This document shows, one piece after another, positions 27,115-36,711 of a DNA stretch of 64,000 nucleotides. The notes below the pieces were generated by a model. It saw only the letters and a program-made list of their open reading frames with translations. It made no database searches and was not told the DNA's origin. The DNA lies in contig CAJNCP010000003.1 in the NCBI GenBank assembly GCA_905221295.1, forward strand, positions 124,001 to 188,000, given 5' to 3'. Position 1 is the stretch's first letter; each line of letters starts with the position of its first letter. A program made the position numbers and the translations under genes. This DNA comes from a bacterium (GTDB taxonomy: Bacteria > Bacillota > Bacilli > Lactobacillales > Streptococcaceae).

Positions 27115-28436
27115 TCCATCTCAAAAACATCACTCTCTTGTTTGTTTGGTAGGACCAATGAAAGCAAGATTCCGATAATAGCTGGCACTAGCCATGGAAG
27201 AGAGGCTGACGCAAACGGAAGGGCATTAATCAGATTTTCAAGAAACTCAATCTTAAAGGAACTTCCAAGGACGCTTGCAAGAGCAATAGCTGTAACAAAC
27301 CCAATAGTTAACTGCATGCCCGGTTTTGATAGGGCGACAAACTTATTAACAATCACGATCATCACAATGGCGATGGTGATTGGGTACAAGATTACCAGTA
27401 CTGGCACTGAGTACTTAATGATTGCATCAAGACCAAGATTTGCAATAGCAAACCCAATCAAGGTAAAGGCAGTGGCATAGACCTTGTAGCTGATTTGTGG
27501 GAAACGTCCGTTAAAGAACTCCGCTGTCGACACAATCAATCCAACTGTCGTTGTGAAGCAGGTTACAGTTACCATAACAGCAAGGAAGAGTTGAGCTGTT
27601 GAACCAAAGATTTCCTGAGTTGCTTGCGACAAGATATAAACACCTGGTGTTCCACCCTTCATCACTTCAGCTGGTACTGGGAAATGATTTCCAAGGAATC
27701 CTAAACCGATGTAAAGAGCGCTAAAGGCAAGAGCTACAACGATACCAACAACCCAAATAGTTGAAATATACTCTTTCTTACTTGAGAATCCAAGTTGTTT
27801 CAAGGTTTGAACAGCAATTACACTGAAAGCCACTGAGGCTAGGGCATCTAAGGTGTTATAACCTTCTAGGAAACCTGTCCCAAAAGCAGAAGATTGATAG
27901 GCTGCTGAAGCTACTTGAGGACTAGTTCCACCATATTTGAAGGCACCTAGTACAACCAAGATAACGATCAACAAAGCAAAAACTGGCGTTAAGATGCGTC
28001 CGATTCGATCCAAGATTTTTGATGGATTGAGTGAAATCAGATAGGCTGCTGCAAAATACAGCACAGTAAAGATAATCAATCCTAGACCTTTGTTTGCTTC
28101 GGATAAGAGGGGGCTAATCCCAACTTCGTAAGCTGTTGTTGCTGTACGCGGAATGGCAAAGAAGGGGCCAATTGATAGATAGAGGACTGCAAGATAAAGC
28201 GTTGCAAACCAAGGTGAGATTTTCTTAGAAATCTCGTGAATATAACCTTTAGGGTTTAGCGTTCCGATGATGAGCGTTAGGACAGCAATCCCGACACCCG
28301 AAAATACAAAACCTGCGATGGCAGGAAGAAACTGTTCTCCAGATAGGGCACCTAGAGAAGGCGGAAAAATCAAGTTTCCCGCACCAAAAAATATTCCAAA
28401 CAGGAGCAAGCCTGTTAGGGCACCTTTTTTAGCCAT
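27111..28436 (-). CDS. brnQ: Branched-chain amino acid transporter BrnQ (LIVCS family)
   Basis: 441-residue sodium- or proton-coupled carrier for Leu/Ile/Val with about 12 membrane segments. The N-terminus GALTGLLLFGIFFGAGNLIF and the motif SIGPFFAIPRTATTAYE are typical of the family. The ATG at 28436 follows GAAGGAG; ATGs at 28451 and 28517 lie in or before the promoter/ribosome site region. Confidence 0.95.
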   Translation of the reverse strand: MAKKGALTGLLLFGIFFGAGNLIFPPSLGALSGEQFLPAIAGFVFSGVGIAVLTLIIGTLNPKGYIHEISKKISPWFATLYLAVLYLSIGPFFAIPRTATTAYEVGISPLLSEANKGLGLIIFTVLYFAAAYLISLNPSKILDRIGRILTPVFALLIVILVVLGAFKYGGTSPQVASAAYQSSAFGTGFLEGYNTLDALASVAFSVIAVQTLKQLGFSSKKEYISTIWVVGIVVALAFSALYIGLGFLGNHFPVPAEVMKGGTPGVYILSQATQEIFGSTAQLFLAVMVTVTCFTTTVGLIVSTAEFFNGRFPQISYKVYATAFTLIGFAIANLGLDAIIKYSVPVLVILYPITIAIVMIVIVNKFVALSKPGMQLTIGFVTAIALASVLGSSFKIEFLENLINALPFASASLPWLVPAIIGILLSLVLPNKQESDVFEME

Positions 28437-28470
28437 AAAAATCTCCTTCATATTTCTAAAATACTGACCT

Positions 28471-28479
28471 AGTATACCA
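28471..28479 (-). promoter_or_regulatory. brnQ extended -10 promoter
   Basis: TGG-TATACT on minus (hexamer 28471-28476); no clear -35. Confidence 0.6.
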
Positions 28480-28552
28480 TGATTAAGACTCTGAAAAAAG
28501 TATCCAAAATTAATCATTGAATGTTTTCAATATTTTTAAAAATAAGAATTAT

Positions 28553-28605
28553 CTAAAAACAGAATCCCTCACTCAGTTGAAACCGAGCAAGGGAAGATTA
28601 GGATC
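28553..28605 (-). terminator. Terminator of the nitroreductase-to-rhodanese operon
   Basis: On minus an interrupted stem (AATC, CCCT and CTC on one side; GAG, AGGG and ATT on the other) is followed by CTGTTTTTAG. The stem is imperfect. Confidence 0.55.
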
Positions 28606-28620
28606 TATCACCATATAGGT

Positions 28621-28908
28621 TTAAAGATTTTCAAAGGCCGTCATTCCACCTTGGACATTGATGACCTTGTATCCATGCTCCTCTAAGAACTGGCAAGCAC
28701 GAGCTGAACGAATGCCCGACTTACAGATGACATAATAGAGTTGGTCAAGTTCCAACTCTTGGTAGCGATCCGCTAACTCAGAAAGAGGAAGAAGCTGGAC
28801 TCCTTCTAAGTGAAGGGCATCATACTCCTCCTGCTCACGAACATCTAGAACGTGTAAGTTTTCTTTCTGATAAGCTTGGTAAAAACTCGAAAATGGAATT
28901 TCTTTCAT
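28621..28908 (-). CDS. Single-domain rhodanese-like protein
   Basis: 95-residue sulfurtransferase-like domain. The active loop is CKSGIRSAR with Cys62 as the persulfide-carrying nucleophile, and the N-terminal rhodanese strand is HVLDVREQEEYDALHLEG. The partner is unknown. Last gene of a run with ProX-like, UDG-like, pepV and nitroreductase genes, with gaps of 12-53 bp. Confidence 0.88.
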   Translation of the reverse strand: MKEIPFSSFYQAYQKENLHVLDVREQEEYDALHLEGVQLLPLSELADRYQELELDQLYYVICKSGIRSARACQFLEEHGYKVINVQGGMTAFENL

Positions 28909-28928
28909 GATTTCTCCTATAGAATTTG

Positions 28929-29420
28929 TTATGGAAGTGTTAAAATTTCATAGCTAAAGTCAATAGCCTCTAAAAATCGGAACAAGTCTTGGGTTTTAAT
29001 AAAGATGGTTTTTTCATTGGTATTGGGATGGAAGGCCATGATCTCTTCTGACAAAATATCCTTGTCAAAGTATACCTGAATATCTTTTTCTGCATTATTT
29101 AACAAACCAAAAGGTGAAACTGTCCCTGCTGGCAGGTTCATTTTCTCAGCCAAGGAATCTGCTGAAGCCATGCGAATCCGATTAGCTCCCACTTGCTCTT
29201 TAAAGTCATCCATATCCAATGATTTATGATCATCCATGATGAGCAGATAATACTGGGTTTTCTTTTTGTTGGTCAAAAACATGGACTTGGTTCGAACTCC
29301 TTCTAGGCCTTCAATATAGCTATCCGCCTGCTCTGTCGTAAATGCAGGTGGATGCTCCACCACATCATAGGTGATCCCCAACTCTTGCAACTTATTAGCT
29401 ACTTGTTGATAAGCATCCAT
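28929..29420 (-). CDS. Prolyl-tRNA editing protein, ProX/YbaK family
   Basis: 163-residue YbaK-like deacylase domain. Family members (ProXp-ala/PrdX) remove alanine wrongly charged to tRNA-Pro. Motifs are VVEHPPAFTTEQAD, TKSMFLTNKKKTQYYLLIMD and GTVSPFGLLNN, which carry the conserved Lys and the GXXXP loop. No Cys-tRNA deacylase-specific feature is seen, so ProX is favoured over YbaK proper. Ribosome site AAGGAG. Confidence 0.85.
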   Translation of the reverse strand: MDAYQQVANKLQELGITYDVVEHPPAFTTEQADSYIEGLEGVRTKSMFLTNKKKTQYYLLIMDDHKSLDMDDFKEQVGANRIRMASADSLAEKMNLPAGTVSPFGLLNNAEKDIQVYFDKDILSEEIMAFHPNTNEKTIFIKTQDLFRFLEAIDFSYEILTLP

Positions 29421-29432
29421 AGTTTTTCTCCT

Positions 29433-30017
29433 TTATTGATGAATAATCTTTTGTACCAATGCTTTCAAATCTGGCACCACTTCTGATTCAAACCAAGGAT
29501 TCTTAGCCATCCAGATTTGATTTCGTGGTGACGGGTGCACCAGAGGGAAAAATTCTGGTAGATAGTCTTTGTAGTGTTTTACCCGCTCTGTTACCTTGCC
29601 ACTAATTTTCTCATGTAAATAGTAGGCTTGGGCATACTGACCAATCAAGAGGGTCAATTCAATATTTGGAGATTCCTTGAGGAGTTGTGGATGCCATTTT
29701 TCGGCAAAGCCTTTACGGGGTGGAAGGTCGCCTGATTTCCCATGTCCTGGGAAATAAAAGTCCATGGGAATAACTGCAAACAACCCTGAATTGTAAAAGG
29801 TGTCTTCATCAACGCCTAACCACTCACGCAGACGATCACCACTCTTATCCTTCCAGTAAATTCCAGCTTCTTGCGTTTTAAAGCCCGGAGCTTGTCCGAT
29901 AATATTAATGCGAGCAGTCTCTGGCGCTGCAAAGAGAGGTTCGATTCCACGTTCTGTATAGCTGGCATTCTGCGGATCCGCCATAATGGCTTGCTTGATT
30001 CTTTCGATTTGAGACAT
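29433..30017 (-). CDS. Uracil-DNA glycosylase superfamily protein
   Basis: 194 residues. The catalytic water motif region reads IIGQAPGFKTQEAG (about residues 40-53) and the DNA-grip motif HPSPRN (about 163-168), matching the family 4/5-like UDG fold. It could excise uracil or be a divergent base-excision enzyme; specificity cannot be told. The ATG at 30017 follows GGAGGG; the longer start (30044) does not. Confidence 0.82.
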   Translation of the reverse strand: MSQIERIKQAIMADPQNASYTERGIEPLFAAPETARINIIGQAPGFKTQEAGIYWKDKSGDRLREWLGVDEDTFYNSGLFAVIPMDFYFPGHGKSGDLPPRKGFAEKWHPQLLKESPNIELTLLIGQYAQAYYLHEKISGKVTERVKHYKDYLPEFFPLVHPSPRNQIWMAKNPWFESEVVPDLKALVQKIIHQ

Positions 30018-30070
30018 CTGTTTTCCCTCCAAAAAGAAGTCCAAGCATAAAATCTCAGACTTCTATAGCT

Positions 30071-31471
30071 TTATTTGATCAATTCGTAAATAGCTTCTGC
30101 ATAGATTGCTGCTGCTCGGAAGAGATCATCCAAGGCGATAAATTCGTTGGCTTGGTGCATGGTGTCGATAGAATCTGGGAACATAGCACCGTAGGCAACC
30201 CCACGTTCCAGCAAGCGACCAAAGGTACCACCACCGATGACTTGTTCATGACCTTGAAGTCCAGTTTGTTTTTCATAGACATTCAACAAAGTTTGCACAA
30301 GTGGGTCTTCCATTGGTACATAGTGAGGGGTGTGACCGTGTTCAGAAAGGCTAACAGAAGCTACTGGCAAGGTCTCAATGATTGACTTGATCTGCTCTGG
30401 GCTTGTTCCTTTTGGATAACGGAAGTTGAGGGCAATGGTATTGTCAGCACTTGTTTCATCAAAGCGGAAGACACCCGCATTCATAGAAAGGGCACCCATC
30501 TTTTCATCCACATGAGCAACCTTGAGATTTTCACCCTCATGGTCATTCAAGAGAATCTTACCAGCGATTTCAAGGTAGTCTTTGGCTGGTCCCGCAAAGT
30601 CAAACTGGCTGAGGAAGAGAGCAAGGTAGGTAGCACCATTGACGCCTGAGGCAGGCATAGCACCATGGGCTGATTTACCAATCACAGTCACCTTGTACTG
30701 ACCCTTTTCTTCTTGGAGTTCTCCTCTGAGTTTGTGTTCTGCAACAAAGGCATCTAGTTTAGCTTGCAAGTCAGCCAGGTCGCCTGAAACAACTGCTGTT
30801 GCTGATTCAGGTACCATGTTTTCACGCAATCCACCTGTAAAGCTGTGAAGACGAGCTGCACCTGTATTTTCACCTGCAAAGTGAAGGTATTCAGTGATGT
30901 TCCCTTTTTCACCATTGATGATAGGGAATTCAGCATCTGGAGAGAAACCGAAGTCTGGTTTTTCAAGTCCTACATGTTCAAAGTAGTAGTCCATGTCTGC
31001 CCAGCCTGATTCTTCGTCTGTTCCGACGATGAAACGAACTTTCTTAGAAGTTGGAAGGCCCAATTCTTTGATGATTTTCAAACCATAGTAACAAGCTGTT
31101 GTAGGCCCCTTGTCATCAGAAGCCCCACGCGCATAAAGACGACCGTCTTTGATAGTTGGTGTATAAGGGGCCGTGTCCCAACCGCTACCAGCTGGCACCA
31201 CGTCCATGTGAGCAAAGATTCCGAGAACTTCTTCACCTTCACCAAACTCAAAATGTCCTGCGTAGTTATCAACATTTTTAGTTGGATAGCCGTCACGGTC
31301 TACGATTTCAAGGAATTTTTCCAAGGCTTTTACTGGACCAGGTCCAAATGGATGCTCAGCATCGGCTTTGCTGTCATCACGTTCTGAGTTGATTTCCAAA
31401 AGGCTAAACAAGTCAGCCAAGAGGTCTTCTTTGCGTTTTTCTACTTCTGCTGTAAAATCAATTGCTGTCAT
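30071..31471 (-). CDS. pepV: Dipeptidase PepV, M20 family
   Basis: 466-residue cytosolic zinc dipeptidase that cleaves a wide range of dipeptides. Metal and catalytic residues are in GIFAHMDVVPAG, ASDDKGP, GTDEESGW and FSPDAEFP. Size and lid domain match PepV of lactic acid bacteria. Second gene of its operon, 12 bp after the nitroreductase. Confidence 0.95.
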   Translation of the reverse strand: MTAIDFTAEVEKRKEDLLADLFSLLEINSERDDSKADAEHPFGPGPVKALEKFLEIVDRDGYPTKNVDNYAGHFEFGEGEEVLGIFAHMDVVPAGSGWDTAPYTPTIKDGRLYARGASDDKGPTTACYYGLKIIKELGLPTSKKVRFIVGTDEESGWADMDYYFEHVGLEKPDFGFSPDAEFPIINGEKGNITEYLHFAGENTGAARLHSFTGGLRENMVPESATAVVSGDLADLQAKLDAFVAEHKLRGELQEEKGQYKVTVIGKSAHGAMPASGVNGATYLALFLSQFDFAGPAKDYLEIAGKILLNDHEGENLKVAHVDEKMGALSMNAGVFRFDETSADNTIALNFRYPKGTSPEQIKSIIETLPVASVSLSEHGHTPHYVPMEDPLVQTLLNVYEKQTGLQGHEQVIGGGTFGRLLERGVAYGAMFPDSIDTMHQANEFIALDDLFRAAAIYAEAIYELIK

Positions 31472-31483
31472 TTTTTCTTCCTT

Positions 31484-32089
31484 CTATCTTTTCTCGATAA
31501 TTTCATCCACTGGCAAGCGGTAGCTTGGTTCCAATTTTTCGTCTGTGTAACCCACTGTAATCAAGAGTTCTGGACGGAAACGGTCTTCGATCTCCAAAAC
31601 TTCATTGGCTTTTGATTTGTCAAATCCAAGAATAATGTTAGAACCGATTCCTTGGTCTGTCAGAGCAAGAACCAAGTTCATGGCAACCAAACCTGCATTG
31701 AGGGCTAGATAGTCGCTGACCTGTTGTTCACTGTAACGCGCAAATTCAGCTGGCAAATTCTTCATAAAATATTGAAGTTGCTCTTCAGAAAAGTTATTAG
31801 CGCCGCCAACTCGGGCAATCTTGCGGGCACGTTTGGCAAGGTCCGTATCGGTAAACAAGGCAATGGTTACAGGTGCTGATGACACCTGCTCAAAGTTCGA
31901 ACCATAAGCCAATTTTGCCAATTCAGCATTTTTCTCACGAACTACCACAAATTTCCAAGGTTGGCTGTTGTGAGCGCTTGGGGCCAAGGTTGCAATTTCG
32001 ATAGCCGTACGCACATCTTTGGGATCAACCGGCTTGTCAATAAAATGCTTAGTCGCATGACGTTTTTTATTTAATTCAAGAAATTTCAT
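31484..32089 (-). CDS. Nitroreductase family flavoprotein
   Basis: 201-residue FMN-dependent NAD(P)H oxidoreductase: N-terminal KKRHATKHF and APSAHNSQPWKFVVV (FMN contacts), C-terminal GFDKSKANEVL and ITVGYTDEK. The substrate (quinone, nitro compound or flavin) is unknown. First gene of a five-gene operon. Confidence 0.88.
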   Translation of the reverse strand: MKFLELNKKRHATKHFIDKPVDPKDVRTAIEIATLAPSAHNSQPWKFVVVREKNAELAKLAYGSNFEQVSSAPVTIALFTDTDLAKRARKIARVGGANNFSEEQLQYFMKNLPAEFARYSEQQVSDYLALNAGLVAMNLVLALTDQGIGSNIILGFDKSKANEVLEIEDRFRPELLITVGYTDEKLEPSYRLPVDEIIEKR

Positions 32090-32121
32090 AATCGATTTCC
32101 TTTTCTAATTCTACTGCATCC

Positions 32122-32150
32122 ATTCTACCATATTTTGAAAGAGCTTGCAG
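32122..32150 (-). promoter_or_regulatory. Promoter of the nitroreductase-pepV operon
   Basis: On minus: CTGCAA (32145-32150), 17-nt spacer and extended -10 TGG-TAGAAT (32122-32127). Confidence 0.75.
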
Positions 32151-32170
32151 AGATTTTTCATAGAAAGAAA

Positions 32171-32239
32171 TTGGAACACGGATGAAGTCCTGGATTTAAA
32201 CTTATCATTAAAATCAGATTTTTCCTCATCCAGTTCCAA
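32171..32239 (-). terminator. Long imperfect hairpin after the phosphoesterase gene
   Basis: TTGGAAC(AC)GGATGA (32171-32185) pairs with TCATCCAGTTCCAA (32226-32239) with a one-base bulge, enclosing about 40 nt. The minus-strand tail is only moderately T-rich (TTTCTTTC). Confidence 0.5.
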
Positions 32240-32263
32240 CTAATTTTCAGGGGTTTTAAGAAA

Positions 32264-33118
32264 CTAGTCTACCTTATATTCTGACTTTATAGCCTCCAAA
32301 AATTCCTTCACATCCTCTATATACCCATGCTTTTCAATTAAACTAGCTAAGAGTTCTAGATTGTGCCCTCGATAGTTGTCATCTCGACGTAATTCTTCGT
32401 ACATTTCAATGAAAGGAAGAGCTTTTTCTTTGGCTAATTCTAACTCTGCTTCGTAGTCATAGGCGACTTTTCGGAATTGGATATTTACCAGTTCCCCGTC
32501 TTCAACTTCTATCACAGCATACTGGGCACGGTGATTTTTTAACTTTTCCCAATCAAAATAGGGCATGCCAATCGTACCTGGATTGATGATTTGTTGCCCT
32601 CGGCTTCCATAACGAAGCAACTGCTTATGAACATGACCATAGACTGCCACGTCCGTTTCATTATCTAGCAGTTGGTCAAATTTCTCCGTATCATTGTCAA
32701 CCAGCAAGTCTCCTCCATAGTTCTTATCAGGCAAATTATGAGAAAGAGAAAAGCGCAGCCCCTCAACTTCTTTCTTTTCCAGCAAAGGTAAGCTTCGTAG
32801 CCAGACAATCGTTGCAGGATCCATTCGCTCCATCAAAAACTGGGTCATACGCAAGAGCTGGACTTCCTGTGGGTCTTCTAAGCCATATTGCCCATCTAAA
32901 GCCTCAAGAACACAATCATCCCAATTGCCTCGAACACTTGCCGTGATAGGAAGTTCCTTTAACAGAGCTACCAGATCATTTGCACCTGGACCAGGGAGGA
33001 AAATGTCTCCCATAAGCCAATATTCACTGACTCCTTGAGTTTTAGCATCTGCAACCACTGCTTCTAATGCCGTTGCATTGCCATGAATGTCTGATAAAAT
33101 TGCGATTTTATGATTCAT
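32264..33118 (-). CDS. Metallophosphoesterase, copy 1
   Basis: 284-residue calcineurin-like phosphoesterase: [38 protein letters not shown] and NPGTIG supply the dinuclear metal site. The C-terminal about 80 residues ([20 protein letters not shown]) are a helical extension shared with a second copy at 46984-47835. Phosphodiesterase activity is likely; the substrate is unknown. Its start overlaps the uvrC end by 11 nt, so it is translated from the same mRNA. Confidence 0.88.
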   Translation of the reverse strand: MNHKIAILSDIHGNATALEAVVADAKTQGVSEYWLMGDIFLPGPGANDLVALLKELPITASVRGNWDDCVLEALDGQYGLEDPQEVQLLRMTQFLMERMDPATIVWLRSLPLLEKKEVEGLRFSLSHNLPDKNYGGDLLVDNDTEKFDQLLDNETDVAVYGHVHKQLLRYGSRGQQIINPGTIGMPYFDWEKLKNHRAQYAVIEVEDGELVNIQFRKVAYDYEAELELAKEKALPFIEMYEELRRDDNYRGHNLELLASLIEKHGYIEDVKEFLEAIKSEYKVD

Positions 33119-34955
33119 GATAGTTTCCTTCCGTTTGGTAATCTACTCTCTCTTCCGCTACTTGAGCCAACTCCACTTCTTCCTGCGGGTTCAACTTTCT
33201 CTGCACAGCTTCTGCGACTGCTCTTGGCACCCCAACTTCGACAATTTCATCCACACTGGCTTCCTTGATTTTAGTGAGAGATTTAAAATGCTTCATGAGA
33301 TTCTGTTTGCGTTTAGGTCCCAGACCGTCAATCCCATCCAGTTGTGAAGAAAAGGAATTTTTTGAGCGCAGTTGACGGTGGAAGGTGACAGCAAAGCGGT
33401 GTACCTCATCTTGGATGCGTTGGAGCAGGAAAAATTCCTGAGAATTGCGAGATAACTCTACCACTTCCAGTGGATCTCCAAAGAGCAGTTCATGGGTTTG
33501 GTGCTTGTCGTTCTTTTGCAGACCTGCAATAGGAATATCCAAACCTAGCTCTTCTTGAATAACTTGCTTTGCGATATTGACTTGACCTTGTCCCCCATCA
33601 ATGACAATCAAATCTGGCGGAGTCAAAGCCTCACGTTGTACTCGACCATAACGTCTGCGAATAACCTCACGCATACTAGCATAGTCATCTGGACCGACAA
33701 CCGTTTTTATCTTGTACTTTCGGTAATCTTTTTTACTCGGTTTACCGTTGACAAAGACCACCATAGCTGAAACAGGACTGGTTCCCATGATATTAGAGTT
33801 ATCAAAGGACTCGATACGGACTGGGGTCGGGATTTGGAGCAAGCGTCCCAGATTTTCAATAGCTCCTTGGGTCTTTTCAACAGATTTTTCTAGCAGATTG
33901 AACTTCTGCTCCAGACTAACACGGGCATTTTTTATGGCTAGATTGACCAGTTGTTTTTTCTCTCCACGTTGGGGCTTGAAAATCTTGGTATCCACCAAGG
34001 CCTTAACGGCTTCTTCATCGATATCCTGCGGAATCAGCACTTCATTGGGAACCAGGTGAGATTTTTCTTGATAAAATTGTCCCACATAGGTCAAAAAGTC
34101 CTCGTCCGGATCATTGTAGTAGGGGAAGAGATTGACATCCCTCTCAATGAGCTTGCCTTGACGGACAAAGAAAACCTGGACACACATCCAACCCTTGTCC
34201 ACATAGTAGCCAAAGACATCCCGATTTTGGAGATCCTTTGCCATAACCCGTTGCTTGGTCCGAAGTGTTCCAATAGCTTGAATCAGGTCACGGTATTCCG
34301 CCGCACGTTCAAACTCCATACTCTGGGCTGCCACTGTCATCTTCCCCTTAAGGTCATCGATGATTTTGTCATCTTGTCCTTTTAGGAAATCAGAAACCTC
34401 CTGAGCCATGGACTTGAAATAAGCCTCATCTTTCTGACAGATGGTGTGAGCCATACATTGCCCGATATGGTAATAAAAACAGACTTTAGAGGGCGGGTTA
34501 GTACACTTACGAAAAGGGAAAATTCGATCCAAGAGTCGCTTGATTTCATTGGCTGCCCCCACATCGGGATAGGGTCCAAAATAAAGACCACCGTCCTTTT
34601 TGACCTGACGGGTAATAATCAAACGAGGATAGCGCTCATTGGTGATTTTTATAAAAGGATAAGACTTATCATCCTTGAGCATGATATTGTACTTGGGCTT
34701 GTTTTCCTTGATAAGATTGATTTCCAGAAGAAGGGCCTCAATATTGGACTCAGTGACGATAAATTCAAAATCTACAATCTCAGACACCAGAGCCTCCGTC
34801 TTGGTATCGTGACTCCCACGGAAATAGGACCGCACGCGATTGCGCAGATTTTTAGCCTTTCCTACATAGATAATGGTACCATTTTTATCCTTGTGAATGT
34901 AGCAACCGGGACTAGTCGGTAAGAGCTCCAGTTTTGATTTAATCAAGTTGTTCAT
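33108..34955 (-). CDS. uvrC: Excinuclease ABC subunit C
   Basis: Nuclease of nucleotide excision repair, cutting on both sides of a UvrAB-bound lesion. 615 residues: GIY-YIG domain ([20 protein letters not shown], about 15-34), a cysteine-rich region, a UVR motif (about 200-235), the RNase H-like domain ([16 protein letters not shown]) and C-terminal helix-hairpin-helix repeats ([16 protein letters not shown]). The ATG at 34955 is the family start. It is only six bases from an extended -10, implying a very short or absent leader. Confidence 0.96.
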   Translation of the reverse strand: MNNLIKSKLELLPTSPGCYIHKDKNGTIIYVGKAKNLRNRVRSYFRGSHDTKTEALVSEIVDFEFIVTESNIEALLLEINLIKENKPKYNIMLKDDKSYPFIKITNERYPRLIITRQVKKDGGLYFGPYPDVGAANEIKRLLDRIFPFRKCTNPPSKVCFYYHIGQCMAHTICQKDEAYFKSMAQEVSDFLKGQDDKIIDDLKGKMTVAAQSMEFERAAEYRDLIQAIGTLRTKQRVMAKDLQNRDVFGYYVDKGWMCVQVFFVRQGKLIERDVNLFPYYNDPDEDFLTYVGQFYQEKSHLVPNEVLIPQDIDEEAVKALVDTKIFKPQRGEKKQLVNLAIKNARVSLEQKFNLLEKSVEKTQGAIENLGRLLQIPTPVRIESFDNSNIMGTSPVSAMVVFVNGKPSKKDYRKYKIKTVVGPDDYASMREVIRRRYGRVQREALTPPDLIVIDGGQGQVNIAKQVIQEELGLDIPIAGLQKNDKHQTHELLFGDPLEVVELSRNSQEFFLLQRIQDEVHRFAVTFHRQLRSKNSFSSQLDGIDGLGPKRKQNLMKHFKSLTKIKEASVDEIVEVGVPRAVAEAVQRKLNPQEEVELAQVAEERVDYQTEGNYHES

Positions 34956-34970
34956 ACTTCCATTATAGCA
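34956..34970 (-). promoter_or_regulatory. uvrC promoter placed for a leaderless transcript
   Basis: Extended -10 TGC-TATAAT on minus (hexamer 34962-34967) is followed by six bases (GGAAGT) and then the ATG, so the usual start point is the A of the start codon. GGAAG could act as a ribosome site only if transcription starts further upstream. Confidence 0.6.
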
Positions 34971-34989
34971 AAAAGGCCGTAACAGGACG

Positions 34990-35030
34990 AACAAAAAGCC
35001 CCACCAATCACTTGTTGGAGAAGCTTTGAT
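34990..35030 (-). terminator. Terminator of the zinc metalloprotease gene
   Basis: Wobble-containing stem (35015-35027 with 34994-35006) with CTTTTTG at its 3' foot on minus. Confidence 0.65.
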
Positions 35031-35056
35031 TTCTTTTCAGATTGCACCGACTTCAT

Positions 35057-35758
35057 CTAGTCGCTACTGGTATAGAGTTCTTGAACAGCTGTCACATCCT
35101 GAGGCTGAATTCCATAGTAGGAACCTGCTGGTTGCATGACAGAAGTTTCGTTGGTATGATCCAATCCGATGCCATGCCCCAGTTCGTGCTCCGCCGTGTG
35201 CACGATCCGTTCATAAGAATAACCATAGTTTGGATTGGATAGATAATAGTGATTCAGGCGAACCGTTACAGATATAAATTGATTGGTCAACAAATTGGTT
35301 TGACTCTCAGCTTGACCTGCTACAGCAGTCGATCCATCATTCATCTCACTTGCCACAATATCTGCCTGGCTAGGATCCGCAACGACCTCAAAGGTAAAGG
35401 CTCCCGTTTGATTCCAGTTTTTTATGGCTTCTGCATAGGCAGCTTGGAAGGTCTCATCCATTTGAGGTTCAATATAGATGCGAGCTGAGGCCTGAGCCCA
35501 CTTGCCTTCTGCATGTTGGTGACTGTCTGTCTGAGACAAGACTTCCAGCGTTCCCGTCTCCTTCCACTGATTCCAGCCACCTTGACCAATCCTTGTGACC
35601 TGACGAACCTGATTTACCGCCGTGTGTAAGTCACCTGTCACAAACCACAAGACACCTAAGACGACAACAACTAGAAGAAGCAAAGTCCAAACCAGACGCC
35701 AGAAGAAACGCCAAATTTCCAACAGAAATCGGAAGAATAATCGAATAATCCAGAACAT
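35057..35758 (-). CDS. Membrane-anchored matrixin-like zinc metalloprotease
   Basis: 233 residues: an aromatic and basic N-terminus with one membrane segment (about 20-45), then an extracytoplasmic domain with the extended zinc motif HTAEHELGHGIGLDH (HExxHxxGxxH) and a Met-turn candidate ETSVMQPAG. This is the M10/M57-like metzincin signature. Likely a cell-surface protease of unknown target. Single gene between estA and uvrC. Confidence 0.87.
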   Translation of the reverse strand: MFWIIRLFFRFLLEIWRFFWRLVWTLLLLVVVVLGVLWFVTGDLHTAVNQVRQVTRIGQGGWNQWKETGTLEVLSQTDSHQHAEGKWAQASARIYIEPQMDETFQAAYAEAIKNWNQTGAFTFEVVADPSQADIVASEMNDGSTAVAGQAESQTNLLTNQFISVTVRLNHYYLSNPNYGYSYERIVHTAEHELGHGIGLDHTNETSVMQPAGSYYGIQPQDVTAVQELYTSSD

Positions 35759-35782
35759 GACGCTCCACCTTTCATAAAAATA

Positions 35783-35827
35783 AGAATCTATCTTGAAATC
35801 GCATTTTCCTTGATCAAGATAGATTCT
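35783..35827 (-). terminator. estA terminator
   Basis: Perfect 14-bp stem (35783-35796 with 35814-35827), 17-nt loop and TATTTTTAT tail on minus. Confidence 0.9.
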
Positions 35828-35862
35828 CTATTTTACTGAGAAAAGCTGAAAGAAACCTAAAA

Positions 35863-36642
35863 CTAAGATAAGCGCTCTTCCAAAACAAAGTCAATTGGTA
35901 GTGTAGCTAAAAAACGCTCCAATTGTTTTTCCCAGTAGTACCACTCGTGCTTGCCTGAACTGTGACTATAGGTCACCTCAAAACCAAGTTTTTTGAGGTT
36001 TTTCACTGCGAGATTATTGGCAGAGTAGAGATAGTCTTGCTCTCCACACCAAGCCCATAGTTTGGTCTTTTGATCGGATTTTGCAACCATACTTTCAAGC
36101 GAATGAGGACTAGCTGTCCAGTCTTTAATCTCTCCAAAAACTCCTCGCCAGTAGGCAAGTGACCCCAGATCCTGACTTTCAGGAGAGAATTCCTGAAAAC
36201 TAAGCGCACCAGAAAAACTAGCCGCATGAGAAAAACGATTGGTTGCGAGAGCCAGCTTAAAGGAACCATAACCTCCCATGGAGAGACCTGCTATGAAGGT
36301 CTTTTCTCGCTTGCTGGTCATATTGGGGAAGAAACGTTTCATAACCTGAGGCAACTCTTCTGCTAGAGCAGTAAAGTAGTCAAAACCGTACTGGGTATCG
36401 GTGTACCAGCCATTGCTAGTATTGGGCATGATGACAATGAGATTAGTCCCGCGCAACAAACGCTCGACATTGGTTCGCTTGAGCCAGCTATTTTGATTTC
36501 CTGACATTCCGTGCAAAAGATAAAGAACAGGAATATCTGTGCAATCTGGTTTAGTCACCCGACTAGCATCTGGATAGAGTACGGTAACGCCCCACTCCAT
36601 ATCCAAAACTTCTGAGTAATACTCAATATTCATAACTGCCAT
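35863..36642 (-). CDS. estA: Esterase, EstA/tributyrin esterase family
   Basis: 259-residue alpha/beta hydrolase of the esterase D-like group, acting on short-chain acyl esters. The nucleophile elbow is [12 protein letters not shown] (Ser about 121), the oxyanion region [12 protein letters not shown], and the catalytic histidine [10 protein letters not shown]. No signal peptide, so cytosolic or released. Ribosome site AAAGGAG. Confidence 0.9.
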   Translation of the reverse strand: MAVMNIEYYSEVLDMEWGVTVLYPDASRVTKPDCTDIPVLYLLHGMSGNQNSWLKRTNVERLLRGTNLIVIMPNTSNGWYTDTQYGFDYFTALAEELPQVMKRFFPNMTSKREKTFIAGLSMGGYGSFKLALATNRFSHAASFSGALSFQEFSPESQDLGSLAYWRGVFGEIKDWTASPHSLESMVAKSDQKTKLWAWCGEQDYLYSANNLAVKNLKKLGFEVTYSHSSGKHEWYYWEKQLERFLATLPIDFVLEERLS

Positions 36643-36668
36643 GGTTTTCTCCTTTATACTATTCTATA

Positions 36669-36695
36669 AGAAAAAGCCGAAATTCGACTTTTTCT
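36669..36695 (-). terminator. Terminator downstream of rnjB
   Basis: On minus AGAAAAAGTCGAA pairs with TTCGGCTTTTTCT (one wobble), a nearly perfect 27-bp palindrome between rnjB and estA. Confidence 0.75.
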
Positions 36696-36711
36696 GTAGG
36701 TATTCTGCTTA

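Noticed and set aside
28520..28545. Possible CodY box upstream of brnQ
   Set aside because: The best window has about four mismatches to the CodY consensus, no better than expected in AT-rich DNA.
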